A stretch of DNA of 64,000 nt from contig NZ_JAMQJY010000006.1 of the NCBI RefSeq assembly GCF_023703085.1, forward strand, positions 62,001-126,000. The letters are read 5' to 3'. The position numbers and the translations under genes are program-made. The stretch's first letter is position 1. Every line of letters starts with the position of its first letter. Shown here one piece after another: positions 1 to 7,633 of the stretch. Origin of the DNA: Alkalicoccobacillus plakortidis. Its GTDB lineage: Bacteria > Bacillota > Bacilli > Bacillales > Bacillaceae_D. The notes beneath the pieces were generated by a model. The model made no database searches and was not told where the DNA came from. It saw only the letters and a list, made by a program, of their open reading frames with translations.

Positions 1-483
1 CAAACTCGTTAATCCAGTTGCTCCAACTACACCACCGTATGCAAAAGGAATGCCCAGTTTAAAGCACGCGTCATTCATCAGAAAACGTGTTTGAAAATTG
101 TCAGTGCCATCAAGAACAACATCTATGTCATCCAGTAATTCCATCACATTAGTTGGATTCACATCCGCTACAATCGACTCAATTTGGATAGTAGAATTTA
201 TTTTTTCGAGTTTATATTTTGCAGCCTCAGCCTTTGGAAGATGATCGCGGACATCCTCTTCATCATACAGCATCTGTCTTTGCAAGTTACTCATTTCCAC
301 ATAATCTCGATCAACAATCCTGACGCGCCCTATACCAGCTCGAACAAGATGGTTTGCAATCGCTGTACCAAGTGCTCCCATTCCAACTATCAAAATAGAA
401 GCTTCAGCTAACTTTAATTGACCTTCGTTCCCAATTCCTGAAAATAGCATTTGCCTTGAATACCGTTCATTGATATTATCCAA
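1..483 (-). CDS. ThiF/MoeB-family adenylyltransferase, partial (3' end outside window)
   Basis: The 161 visible residues form the N-terminal Rossmann part of a ThiF/MoeB/HesA E1-like enzyme, which adenylates the C-terminus of a ubiquitin-like sulfur carrier (MoaD or ThiS). A nucleotide-binding GMGALG lies at about residues 34-39, followed by DRDYVEMSNLQRQ (about 58-70) with the arginine typical of the adenylation site, and the DGTDNF stretch. I placed the start at TTG (481-483) because GGAGTGAGG lies just upstream and no in-frame ATG precedes the conserved RYSRQ segment. The CxxC zinc sites and the rest lie off the left edge, so MoeB and ThiF cannot be separated. DUF92 lies 15 bases upstream in the same direction. 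Confidence 0.85.
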   Translation of the reverse strand, partial: MDNINERYSRQMLFSGIGNEGQLKLAEASILIVGMGALGTAIANHLVRAGIGRVRIVDRDYVEMSNLQRQMLYDEEDVRDHLPKAEAAKYKLEKINSTIQIESIVADVNPTNVMELLDDIDVVLDGTDNFQTRFLMNDACFKLGIPFAYGGVVGATGLTSL

Positions 484-498
484 TTGCCTCACTCCACC

Positions 499-1287
499 TT
501 ACAATATCATATAAGCAAACCCTGCACCCGTAATAGCTCCCATTATGGTACACAATGCGTTAACCGTATCATTGGTTACCCAAAGTAATCCATTTTTATG
601 AATGGTTGGCTCTTGGCAATGCATATGTTGTTCGGTTGTTGCTCCACAATTAACACATGTAAATGTTACCTGTATCGTTGCTCCAAAAATGGTGTCTGCC
701 ATATTTCCTACAAATCCTGCCACTATAATCCCACAGATTAAAGGCAATTGCCAAACAAATGCCTGCCAGTCAAATAACAACGCACTAGCAGCAATGATAG
801 TACTGCCTGCTAATGCTGCAAAAGTCCCTAAAAGAGTCACAGCACCAGAGGTTCCAGGCAAGACTCGTTTAAAGCTTAAAACATGAAAAGGTCTCGATTT
901 GCTAAGCTTACCAATTTCAGATGCCCATGTATCGGAGTTTGCTGCTGCAAGACTTGCAATAAAAGCCGCTTGATAAATCGCGGATGGATGTACGGCATGT
1001 AATAAAGCAATAACAGCGGCTGCTCCACCATTCGCTAATACCTGCCATGCATCACGTTGACTACCCTTCACTTCAATCGACGTTTCCGCCTTTTTTCGGA
1101 AAATAGAGCTCAACGCAGAAGAACTTATAAAAAATACCGCTAAAACAACTAAACCACTAAGACCCATACCGAGTGTAATCGCAAAACCAACTCCAACAGC
1201 AGTCACAGCTCCTGATTTTGTAAGCTTCCTCAATCTGTAAGCAATGATGGCTAGAAAAATAACACCTATGTATAACAGGACATTCAT
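499..1287 (-). CDS. DUF92 integral membrane protein (VTE6-like family)
   Basis: A 262-residue protein with about six hydrophobic segments. It carries the DUF92 family signature NSDTWASEIG at about residues 117-126, the PGTSGAVTLLGT segment near 145-155, and FVGNMADTIFGATIQ with a nearby C-x2-C pair. Plant VTE6 and cyanobacterial homologues are phytyl-phosphate kinases; in Bacillaceae the substrate is not established, so a CTP-dependent lipid-phosphate kinase role is only a family inference. The ATG follows the expected end of yqgN by a few bases (see that entry), which suggests translational coupling. Confidence 0.8.
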   Translation of the reverse strand: MNVLLYIGVIFLAIIAYRLRKLTKSGAVTAVGVGFAITLGMGLSGLVVLAVFFISSSALSSIFRKKAETSIEVKGSQRDAWQVLANGGAAAVIALLHAVHPSAIYQAAFIASLAAANSDTWASEIGKLSKSRPFHVLSFKRVLPGTSGAVTLLGTFAALAGSTIIAASALLFDWQAFVWQLPLICGIIVAGFVGNMADTIFGATIQVTFTCVNCGATTEQHMHCQEPTIHKNGLLWVTNDTVNALCTIMGAITGAGFAYMIL

Positions 1288-1846
1288 TTAATCCTACCCC
1301 TTGAGATAGAAGGTAATCAATTATGTGATCATGCTCTTCTAGAGGTATAGTATCAACTAATTGAGCAGAAAAAAGCAGTGAGACGGTGATCCCTTTGAAT
1401 TTTGGTAAATAACGGTCATAGTAACCTCCGCCAAGTCCAAGTCTATAACCTTGTTTGGTAAAAGCAACGCCAGGCACAATCATAAGATCAATATCATTAG
1501 CTGATTGCAGAGTCGATTGGCTAGGAATAGGTTCCTTTAATTTAAACACAGTTTCTTCTAACTGCTGATACGTTTCTATTATAAAAAATTCCATTTGTTT
1601 AGTCTGTGTATTTATCCGAGGAAGCGCAACTTTTTTTCCTTCTTCCCACGCTTTAGCAATCATTGGCTCAGTATCAACTTCAGGAAATCTCGAAACTGTT
1701 AACGCAACAGTTTTGGCTTTTTGCCAATAAGACTGCTGGTATAACTGTTCGGCGATACGTTCTGATTGAATTCGATAGGTAGTAGGTGTAAGTAAAGTAA
1801 GTTCATTTAAAACCGTTTCGCGGATCAGACGCTTTTCCATTTTCAT
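1157..1846 (-). CDS. yqgN: 5-formyltetrahydrofolate cyclo-ligase, 3' end altered by a +1 shift
   Basis: Converts 5-formyl-THF to 5,10-methenyl-THF with ATP in cytosolic folate metabolism. Family features are RFPEVDTEPM, KVALPRI, LMIVPGVAFTKQGYRLGLGGGYYDRYL (the Gly-rich substrate/ATP loop, quoted in two parts: LMIVPGVAFTKQ and GYRLGLGGGYYDRYL) and a final LEEHDHIIDYLL. The open frame of 229 residues runs 131 bases into DUF92, and its last 46 residues are Cys/Trp-rich out-of-frame translation of that gene. Removing one C from CCCC at 1297-1300 (GGGG on the coding strand) creates a stop at 1294-1296 and a normal 183-residue protein that ends just before the DUF92 ATG. The true gene is therefore very likely 1294..1846 with one inserted base. 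It lies downstream of rpmG and its terminator. Confidence 0.88.
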   Translation of the reverse strand: MKMEKRLIRETVLNELTLLTPTTYRIQSERIAEQLYQQSYWQKAKTVALTVSRFPEVDTEPMIAKAWEEGKKVALPRINTQTKQMEFFIIETYQQLEETVFKLKEPIPSQSTLQSANDIDLMIVPGVAFTKQGYRLGLGGGYYDRYLPKFKGITVSLLFSAQLVDTIPLEEHDHIIDYLLSQGVGLNECPVIHRCYFSSHHCLQIEEAYKIRSCDCCWSWFCDYTRYGS

Positions 1847-1878
1847 TGATTACCATGCCCTCTTTCCTTCTAGAGTCC

Positions 1879-1915
1879 AAAAAAAAATAAGCGGCGAAAA
1901 TCGCCTGCTTATTTT
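1879..1915 (-). terminator. Intrinsic terminator of rpmG
   Basis: Stem with AATAAGC/GCTTATT arms and an inner GGCG/CGCC pair around an AAAA loop, followed on the minus strand by a run of nine U. The stop codon of rpmG lies inside the stem, so the gene ends directly in its terminator. Confidence 0.85.
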
Positions 1916-2058
1916 GTCTCGCGGTGAAGTGTGTGGCGCTTAAGGCGCGGGCTATACTTTTTAAGCTCAATACGTTCAGGGTTTGTTCGCTTGTTTTTAG
2001 AAGTGATGTACGTACGATCACCAGTTTCCGTGCAAGCAAGAGTAACTTGTACACGCAT
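1909..2058 (-). CDS. rpmG: 50S ribosomal protein L33, cysteine-poor (zinc-independent) form
   Basis: A 49-residue L33 of the large ribosomal subunit. The ATG at 2056-2058 is set by GGAGGG eight bases upstream. In zinc-binding L33 two CxxC pairs hold the metal. Here the first pair is reduced to a single Cys (LACTETG in place of LACTECG) and the second is gone (KKYSPRLK in place of KKYCPRxK), so the protein should not bind zinc. Such C-minus paralogues are typically expressed under zinc limitation and repressed by Zur (established for B. subtilis L31/L33 paralogues). I see no convincing Zur box in the promoter. It is monocistronic, with its own promoter and terminator. Confidence 0.92.
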   Translation of the reverse strand: MRVQVTLACTETGDRTYITSKNKRTNPERIELKKYSPRLKRHTLHRETK

Positions 2059-2099
2059 AAATTTATCCCTCCAAACATTCCTAACTTTCATACTTGATT

Positions 2100-2128
2100 A
2101 TGATAGCAAATCACAGGGAACTAATCAA
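2100..2128 (-). promoter_or_regulatory. SigA-type promoter of rpmG
   Basis: On the minus strand TTGATT (2123-2128), a 17-base spacer and TATCAT (2100-2105), 42 bases before the rpmG start. A good match to the housekeeping consensus. Confidence 0.65.
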
Positions 2129-2155
2129 GTGTTTTTTCTTTACAGAACATGCTTT

Positions 2156-2914
2156 TTAATTGGTTAGCTCATTTTGGACTACATTATGGGCTTCTTCAAG
2201 CTCTGCAAGACTTTGATTATGGACTACCCACATTGTCCCCTTTAACTCCTGATTCGGCTTCAAGTTAAGGTCAATCACAATCATACTCTCTGCTGAACCC
2301 GCCGCTAATGGAGAGAATAATATCGTGCCCTGCAACTCATTCCAGTTTCGTTCAAATGAACCAGCTTCATAACGAATATGAATATCATCATCAAAGCGTG
2401 CCGCAACTAATGTACTTAAATGTTGTTGATGATGGATAAGTGCACGCTCTTCAGGCACATAAAAAGTCATGTGATCATCAGAATCTGGCATCAATGATTG
2501 CTGATGTAAAAGTAGTTTAAACGACAGACTAGATTCAGATTGATTCTTAATCGTTAATGTACGAATAAATCCATTGTTCAATCGGTTAGGTCGGTCAAAT
2601 GCAGTAATCAACAAATGCATTTGACGATGATACGCATGACTAACAAGTAATGAATTTTTTTGATAATAGCCAGGGAACAAATCCCATTCACTTGCTGAGA
2701 ACCAAGATGTTCCAAGCTCCGTCCAAATACCAAGTCTTGTTTTTGGAGCTGTGAGATCTTCCTTATGAGTAAGCATTGTCTGTCGATTTGAACCAATTTT
2801 CAGTTGTCTATCAATGCTAAAAGTTGAACGTACCGTTTGTTTGGAAAATGGAATTCGCGATAAAAGTCTTTTTTCTTCTGTCCACAAAAAATGCTCCGAT
2901 CGAATAGGGTTCAT
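2156..2914 (-). CDS. Hypothetical protein, beta-rich, in glucan-enzyme context
   Basis: A 252-residue protein without signal peptide or membrane segment and without a motif I recognise. It is rich in Trp, His and aromatic residues and looks like a beta-sandwich; stretches such as GIWTELGTSWFSASEW recall accessory domains of carbohydrate enzymes, but I cannot assign a family. It follows the GT4 part of the GH57/GT4 gene by 26 bases on the same strand and starts at an ATG with AAGGAGAGA upstream, so it is probably co-transcribed and acts on or binds the same glucan-like product (inference from position only). It ends 98 bases before the rpmG start. Confidence 0.6.
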   Translation of the reverse strand: MNPIRSEHFLWTEEKRLLSRIPFSKQTVRSTFSIDRQLKIGSNRQTMLTHKEDLTAPKTRLGIWTELGTSWFSASEWDLFPGYYQKNSLLVSHAYHRQMHLLITAFDRPNRLNNGFIRTLTIKNQSESSLSFKLLLHQQSLMPDSDDHMTFYVPEERALIHHQQHLSTLVAARFDDDIHIRYEAGSFERNWNELQGTILFSPLAAGSAESMIVIDLNLKPNQELKGTMWVVHNQSLAELEEAHNVVQNELTN

Positions 2915-2940
2915 GATGTATCTCTCCTTTTTTTCTCAAT

Positions 2941-4083
2941 TTAATTTATAGAAACGGTTCGTTCTTTTATCATTCGATTCATTTGTTCGATTGTGAGTTG
3001 CGCTGTTTTCTCCAAGCTGTATGTTTCAAAAACGTGGGTAGCTGCCTCCTGACCAAGCTTTTTCACTTCATCCGAATTGTCTACTAGTCGCTCTAGTTGC
3101 GTTGCCAAGTCACGAGCATCTCCAGGTTCTACAAGTAAGCCTGTTTGATTATGTGTGACTAATTCCACTAAGCCTCCTACCTTTGAAGCAATCACTGCTT
3201 TTGCTGAACTCATCGCTTCTAATGCAGCTAAACCAAATGGTTCATAGAGGCTTGGTATAACCACGATATCCGCTTTTTCTAATTGCCTCAGACATTCTTC
3301 TGGTTCCAAAAAGCCAACAAATGAAACTCTGTTTGAAACATCTAACTCTTTTGCCATTCGTTCGAGACTCTCTTTATAAGGCCCTTCTCCCGCAATGGTC
3401 ACGTGTACGCTTTTGTTGCGGTCTTTTAATAGATGGAGAGCTTGCAGCAAAATTTGAAAACCTTTTTCAGGAACTAATCGACCAAAACAATAAATCGAGT
3501 TTATTTGTGTTTGGCTTAATGAGTCACTATTGGTACTTTGGGAAACTCTTGAAGCATTCGGAATAATCGAAATTTTGTTTTTAGACATGCGATAATCATG
3601 AGTTAACTCTCTTTTCATCGACTGACTACAAACAATAATTTGTTTCGCTTCATGCATTAATCGTTCTTCTTTTAAACGAATCATCTCTTGCCTGCTGTTT
3701 AGACTTCCATTTATCCGCCCACTCTCAGTTGCATGAATCGTTGCAAGTAGAGGCAGTTGAAGCTTTTGCTTTAAACCAATCGCAGCTACACTGACTAACC
3801 AATCGTGTGCGTGAATAAGGTCTATCTTTTGTGTTTTTGCTAATTCTTCCCCTGCTTTAACCATCGCAAAATTCAAACCGCCAATCCAATCGTTAAAACT
3901 AGCTGCATGAGGATTAAGGCCCTGAACCCGATGAACATGAACCCCATTCTCTTCTTGATGAGATGGAAGGCCATCGACATAACTTGTTAAGACATGGACT
4001 TCATACGATTTTTTGGCTAACTCATGAGCTAAATGGGATACATGAATAGAAAGCCCGCAGCAATGACAGGGGGGTATTCCCAA
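2941..4083 (-). CDS. Glycosyltransferase family 4, C-terminal part of a GH57-GT4 fusion
   Basis: GT-B fold retaining glycosyltransferase of the glycogen/starch-synthase-like GT4 group. Visible features are the acceptor-side HAHDW (residues 91-95 of this frame), the FGRLVPEKGF start of the donor domain (200-209) and the E-x7-E motif EPFGLAALE (281-289) that binds the sugar nucleotide. The true N-terminus (MLSWEYPPVIAAG) is encoded at the end of the upstream GH57 frame. Adding one C to CCC at 4054-4056 (GGG to GGGG on the coding strand) joins the two into one 923-residue protein reading AAGLSIHVSH across the joint. The first ten residues of this frame are therefore artefactual. Probable role: building an alpha-glucan together with the fused GH57 domain. 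Confidence 0.88.
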   Translation of the reverse strand: MGIPPCHCCGLSIHVSHLAHELAKKSYEVHVLTSYVDGLPSHQEENGVHVHRVQGLNPHAASFNDWIGGLNFAMVKAGEELAKTQKIDLIHAHDWLVSVAAIGLKQKLQLPLLATIHATESGRINGSLNSRQEMIRLKEERLMHEAKQIIVCSQSMKRELTHDYRMSKNKISIIPNASRVSQSTNSDSLSQTQINSIYCFGRLVPEKGFQILLQALHLLKDRNKSVHVTIAGEGPYKESLERMAKELDVSNRVSFVGFLEPEECLRQLEKADIVVIPSLYEPFGLAALEAMSSAKAVIASKVGGLVELVTHNQTGLLVEPGDARDLATQLERLVDNSDEVKKLGQEAATHVFETYSLEKTAQLTIEQMNRMIKERTVSIN

Positions 4084-5711
4084 CTCAACATTAGAATCAC
4101 AGGATGATGCTCTTGCTGTCTCACAGGTAAAGTGTTGTTAGGATCGTTTGACTTTATAAATGCCTCCCCTTTTAAATCCATTAAAAAAGGGTAGAATTGT
4201 TCCATTTTATTAAGCTCGGTCGGGGTTAATGTTCCTGCTATAAAATCGGTTAGTAACTGATCAAATCGTTGCTCATGTTCGCGCAAACGCGAGACAGCAT
4301 ACTGAGAGGTTGTATCTCCGTCGATAATAAATGCCCAATCACTACTCGTAGCTAACATCCAATCACGCATGAGTTGGATTAAAACCCGCTTCTCAAAATC
4401 AGTAGCATCATCTTTATAACGAGAAGACAGTGTACGTAAGGTATCTTCCATTCTCTGAAAGACCGGGTAAACCCAAGAATTCCGTTCATTTAACCAGACA
4501 CTGCCATATCCTTCTCTGCCCCATGTTGTAAAGGATACGGAAACAGATTCTAGATCCAATTGATGATTCTCTAAGAATGACTCTGGTGTAATGCAAAGTA
4601 CATTGTTAGTTGAATCATTAAGTACGTACTCAAGCCATTTAGGTCCTTCAAACCACCAATGACCAAATAATTCAGCATCAAAAGGAGTCATCATTAGATA
4701 AGGTGGAAAACACTGTTCACCAAATTGCTCGATTTGCTCCTTAATTGCCTGGATAAAATGTCTGGCGTGTTCTTGTGCCCGTTGGTCTGCTACTTGCGGA
4801 TGATAAAGTTCCTTATTTTCGACGGCTCCGGTTATTCGATTAAACTTGAGCCCGCTGTCAATTCGGATCTCCTCTGGATGCATATGAGGTTTTATGTATG
4901 ACCAATCTCGATCATAGGCGATATCTCGATAAAACTCTCTGTACCACTCATCACCAGGGTAGCCGTCCGTTGAACTCCATACTTGTGCAGATAAAGATGT
5001 ATTTCTCGGGAAGAGTGCCACACCATGCTTACTGTATACAGGGGCTCCACTACCCTTCTGCGGAATAGGGTCCGCTGTTAAGATCGCATGCTCATCAACA
5101 AAGGTATATCGAATACCTTCTTCAGCCAGTACCTTGTCCACCGTTTCATTAAATGCACACTCTGGAACCCAAAACCCACGAGGACGAAATTGAAAGTGTT
5201 TTTCAAAACACTTAATACCTTCTTGGATTTGAAGTCGTACTCCCTCTTCTGTTAAGAGATATGGAAGAAACGTATGTGTTGCAGATGAGGTGATACATGT
5301 AATTAACTCTCGACTATTTAAATCTCGAAATGCCTCAAGTAGATTACCTCGCCATTTTTTTAAGAACTCCCTGATGAAATTATATCTATTTTTATAGAAC
5401 GTCAGGATATGATCTGGAACTTCATGTTGTTTTTGAAATCGCATCTCTTTTTTTAATAGTCGTTCTACATTTTTTAAGTAGTGAGAATATCGTTTTTTTA
5501 ATAGTGGATCTGCAAGCATTTCCATTAATGGAGGTGAGAGAGAAATGGTAATGGCTTGAGATACATTTGCACGGTCAATGGCATCAATGAGTGGAATATA
5601 CGATTCCGTCATTGCTTCAAACAGCCAGTTTTGCTCTAGCCGATGATCTTCTTCATGTCGTACATATGGCAAATGGGCATGAAGAACAAGCGAATAATAT
5701 CCTTGCTTCAT
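4029..5711 (-). CDS. GH57 (DUF1957) alpha-glucan branching-type enzyme, N-terminal part of the fusion
   Basis: Glycoside hydrolase family 57 protein of the branching-enzyme subgroup, which cuts an alpha-1,4 chain and re-joins it in alpha-1,6 linkage. It begins LVLHAHLPYVRH, has the nucleophile motif GFWVPECAF (E184) and the acid/base region TPFDAELFGHWW (D345), then the DUF1957 helical C-terminal domain to about residue 530. No signal peptide is present, so it is cytosolic. The frame continues without a stop into a GT4 N-terminus (MLSWEYPP), showing the natural gene is a GH57-GT4 fusion broken by a one-base deletion at 4054-4056. The start ATG follows GGAGAGTTGAG. Without assays I cannot say whether the product is glycogen or an envelope glucan. 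Confidence 0.9.
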   Translation of the reverse strand: MKQGYYSLVLHAHLPYVRHEEDHRLEQNWLFEAMTESYIPLIDAIDRANVSQAITISLSPPLMEMLADPLLKKRYSHYLKNVERLLKKEMRFQKQHEVPDHILTFYKNRYNFIREFLKKWRGNLLEAFRDLNSRELITCITSSATHTFLPYLLTEEGVRLQIQEGIKCFEKHFQFRPRGFWVPECAFNETVDKVLAEEGIRYTFVDEHAILTADPIPQKGSGAPVYSKHGVALFPRNTSLSAQVWSSTDGYPGDEWYREFYRDIAYDRDWSYIKPHMHPEEIRIDSGLKFNRITGAVENKELYHPQVADQRAQEHARHFIQAIKEQIEQFGEQCFPPYLMMTPFDAELFGHWWFEGPKWLEYVLNDSTNNVLCITPESFLENHQLDLESVSVSFTTWGREGYGSVWLNERNSWVYPVFQRMEDTLRTLSSRYKDDATDFEKRVLIQLMRDWMLATSSDWAFIIDGDTTSQYAVSRLREHEQRFDQLLTDFIAGTLTPTELNKMEQFYPFLMDLKGEAFIKSNDPNNTLPVRQQEHHPVILMLSWEYPPVIAAGFLFMYPI

Positions 5712-5731
5712 CTCAACTCTCCTTTTCTGAT

Positions 5732-6322
5732 TTAATCATACATGGTGTATGCACTAAACTGTTTATGCCAATGTTCAGAAACCTTTTCTATTTCCTTCCA
5801 TTCTAATGCTTGATTATGTTCATTTTTGGTGTCCAATGAAACTGGTGTAATAATTGAATTTGTACGAAACAGCGGCAGAAACTGATCATCAACCAACCCA
5901 ACCCCATACTCAGCGATATAAGAGCGATTTGATTCTAATTGATGAAAATGCCAATTGTCCGTCATTTCCGGAATCTCCACTTCAAGAAACTTGTGTGAAT
6001 AACCACTAGTAAAAATAAGGTCTGTGACATCATGAAGTCTAATTTTTTTAATTAGTTGGCGCCACGACGTTCCAAAATGCAAAGCAACCATATCTCTTGT
6101 TTCTTTTTGAATTATCCAATTCATAGTAAGGCTAGATGGACCTTGAACAAGCAAAAAAGCTTGATCGATGGCTACCCACTTTTTTAGCGGTGTCCATTTA
6201 GAAACTCGTTTTGTTTCAAGAGTTTTTTTGAACAAGAACGGTCTGCCGAGTGGATGAGTCCTTGATACGGTATTAAGAGTGAAAGCAAAAGTACGCTTTA
6301 GTTGACCTGACAACCTACTCAT
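5732..6322 (-). CDS. DUF4912 domain-containing protein
   Basis: A 196-residue soluble protein. The order of features fits DUF4912: an AFLLVQGPSSLTMNWII strand, a central DVTDLIF segment, a NWHFHQLESNRSYIAEYGV block and the closing LFRTNSIITPVS. Proteins of this family are repeatedly found beside GH57/GT4 glucan enzymes, and here the stop lies 21 bases before the GH57 start, so it is probably the first gene of that operon. It may be a carbohydrate-binding helper (inference). The start has GGAAGGGG a few bases upstream. Confidence 0.8.
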   Translation of the reverse strand: MSRLSGQLKRTFAFTLNTVSRTHPLGRPFLFKKTLETKRVSKWTPLKKWVAIDQAFLLVQGPSSLTMNWIIQKETRDMVALHFGTSWRQLIKKIRLHDVTDLIFTSGYSHKFLEVEIPEMTDNWHFHQLESNRSYIAEYGVGLVDDQFLPLFRTNSIITPVSLDTKNEHNQALEWKEIEKVSEHWHKQFSAYTMYD

Positions 6323-6552
6323 CCCCTTCCTTTATTTAATAAATATCGATCGTTTTGGTGGTTATTAAATCATATCGCTTGCGCTCGTTCGGAACAAGAA
6401 GGGTAAATTGTCTTAATTTGTCTTAAGGCGACTAAGCCATATAGGTTCTATGAAAAAAATCATTTTAGAGTTTTCAAAAGGCGTATTAAGGCATCGATAT
6501 GTGACATTTCAACTAAATATCACTCTTTTCCTTAAAAAAATCGTTGATTCGA

Positions 6553-6581
6553 TCGAAATGTCTCGAAAACACATGTATAAT
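6553..6581 (+). promoter_or_regulatory. Probable promoter of the 6616 gene
   Basis: A perfect TATAAT at 6576-6581, with TCGAAA 17 bases upstream as a weak -35. It lies 35 bases before the ATG at 6616, whose ribosome site AAGGAGG is strong. The rest of the 6323-6615 gap shows no gene. Confidence 0.5.
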
Positions 6582-6615
6582 AAAAACGATTCAATTAATG
6601 TAAGGAGGCGTTACG

Positions 6616-7002
6616 ATGATGATGGAATGGACACTAGCAATCCTACTTGGAGTAGCTGTGTTGCTTATACTACTATCCTTCTTTCGTAAAGAAAGAAATT
6701 CTAAGTATGAACAGCAGATTGAAAACATGTCGATCTCATTTATGCAGGAGATCTATCAGTTAAAGAAACAGATACGGACATTAGAATTAGATGCTGAAAT
6801 TGTTGCACAGCATACACCGCTTGCCACTCGCTCAGAAACTCAGATTCAAATTATGAGAGATGTTCTTGATTTGCATAAGAGAGGGTATGCAACAGATGGA
6901 ATTGCTGCAGAAACGGGTTTAAATTCAATGGAAGTTGATCAAGTACTTGCCCCGTTCTTAGATCGCCCTGAAGAAGGGAAGAAGGTGTATACACATGGCT
7001 AA
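6616..7002 (+). CDS. Small membrane-anchored protein, helix-turn-helix-like C-terminus
   Basis: 128 residues: one N-terminal membrane helix (residues 4-20), a basic stop and a predicted coiled coil (KYEQQIENMSISFMQEIYQL, about 30-55), then a C-terminal segment (about 80-120) with the pattern DLHKRGYATDGIAAETGLN that looks like a HTH of the kind found in DUF6115-like Bacillus proteins. The function is not known. It overlaps the next gene by eight bases, so the two are translationally coupled. An ATGATGATG start follows AAGGAGG; the first ATG is used here. Confidence 0.7.
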   Translation: MMMEWTLAILLGVAVLLILLSFFRKERNSKYEQQIENMSISFMQEIYQLKKQIRTLELDAEIVAQHTPLATRSETQIQIMRDVLDLHKRGYATDGIAAETGLNSMEVDQVLAPFLDRPEEGKKVYTHG

Positions 7003-7537
7003 TTCTCTGAGAAGTTTTTCAGTTGGATTAATCGTGGCGTCTGTTGCGTGTGGCGTTGTCTACTACACGAGCAGCAATGATCAACTAACAGATCAGGCGG
7101 AGGCCGAAGCACCTTTGACGGACGATGAGATGATCTTGCAGCTTGAGGATAACGGATATCTAGTGCGCAATTCCGAAGAGTGGGAAGCCGAGGTTAATAC
7201 GGTTATCGACACAACTCGTCAAGAGGTCGAAGCTGAATTTGCTGAAGTAGAGGAAGAAGAAGCAACAGAAGATGAACCAGAAGAAGAAGAGAATGAGGAA
7301 GAGCAGGAAGAACAAGAAGCAGAAAATGAAAGTGAAGAAGTGTTCTTATTAATCATTCGTAATGGCATGACTAGCTTTGATGTAGCTGACGAACTGATTC
7401 GCGGTAACATTATTGATAATAAGCGAGAATTTGTCGTTCAAGCTGAGCAACAGAACCTTGCGGGATTTTTAAAGCCTGGCGCTTACGAAATTACAAGTGG
7501 CATGACGACGGCAGACATCTTTGCTTTAATTACATAA
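6995..7537 (+). CDS. Anchored MltG/YceG-like N-terminal domain protein with acidic linker
   Basis: 180 residues with an N-terminal membrane anchor (about 8-24), an extremely acidic linker (about 75-118, nearly all Glu) and a C-terminal domain (about 120-180) containing NGMTSFDVADELIRGNIID and FLKPGAYEITSGMTTADI. These match the LysM-like N-terminal domain of the endolytic transglycosylase MltG/YceG, but the catalytic domain of about 200 residues is absent. The protein is probably a surface-facing peptidoglycan-associated factor rather than an enzyme. It is followed by a terminator. Confidence 0.75.
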   Translation: MANSLRSFSVGLIVASVACGVVYYTSSNDQLTDQAEAEAPLTDDEMILQLEDNGYLVRNSEEWEAEVNTVIDTTRQEVEAEFAEVEEEEATEDEPEEEENEEEQEEQEAENESEEVFLLIIRNGMTSFDVADELIRGNIIDNKREFVVQAEQQNLAGFLKPGAYEITSGMTTADIFALIT

Positions 7538-7592
7538 TTAGTGCCTTTACCTTATAATTCGTCAAATACTTATAAAATCCTTTTATAATTTT

Positions 7593-7628
7593 AAAAAAAC
7601 CAGCGGGAATTTTTTCCACTGGTTTTTT
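7593..7628. terminator. Bidirectional terminator
   Basis: AAAACCAG..GGGA/TCCA..CTGGTTTT stem with an A-rich left and U-rich right flank, between the convergent MltG-like gene and the citrate transporter, so it can serve both. Confidence 0.85.
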
Positions 7629-7633
7629 CTGGG

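Noticed and set aside
1803..2078. 91-codon ORF overlapping rpmG and the yqgN start
   Set aside because: Out-of-frame with L33, crosses the rpmG terminator; composition is not protein-like.
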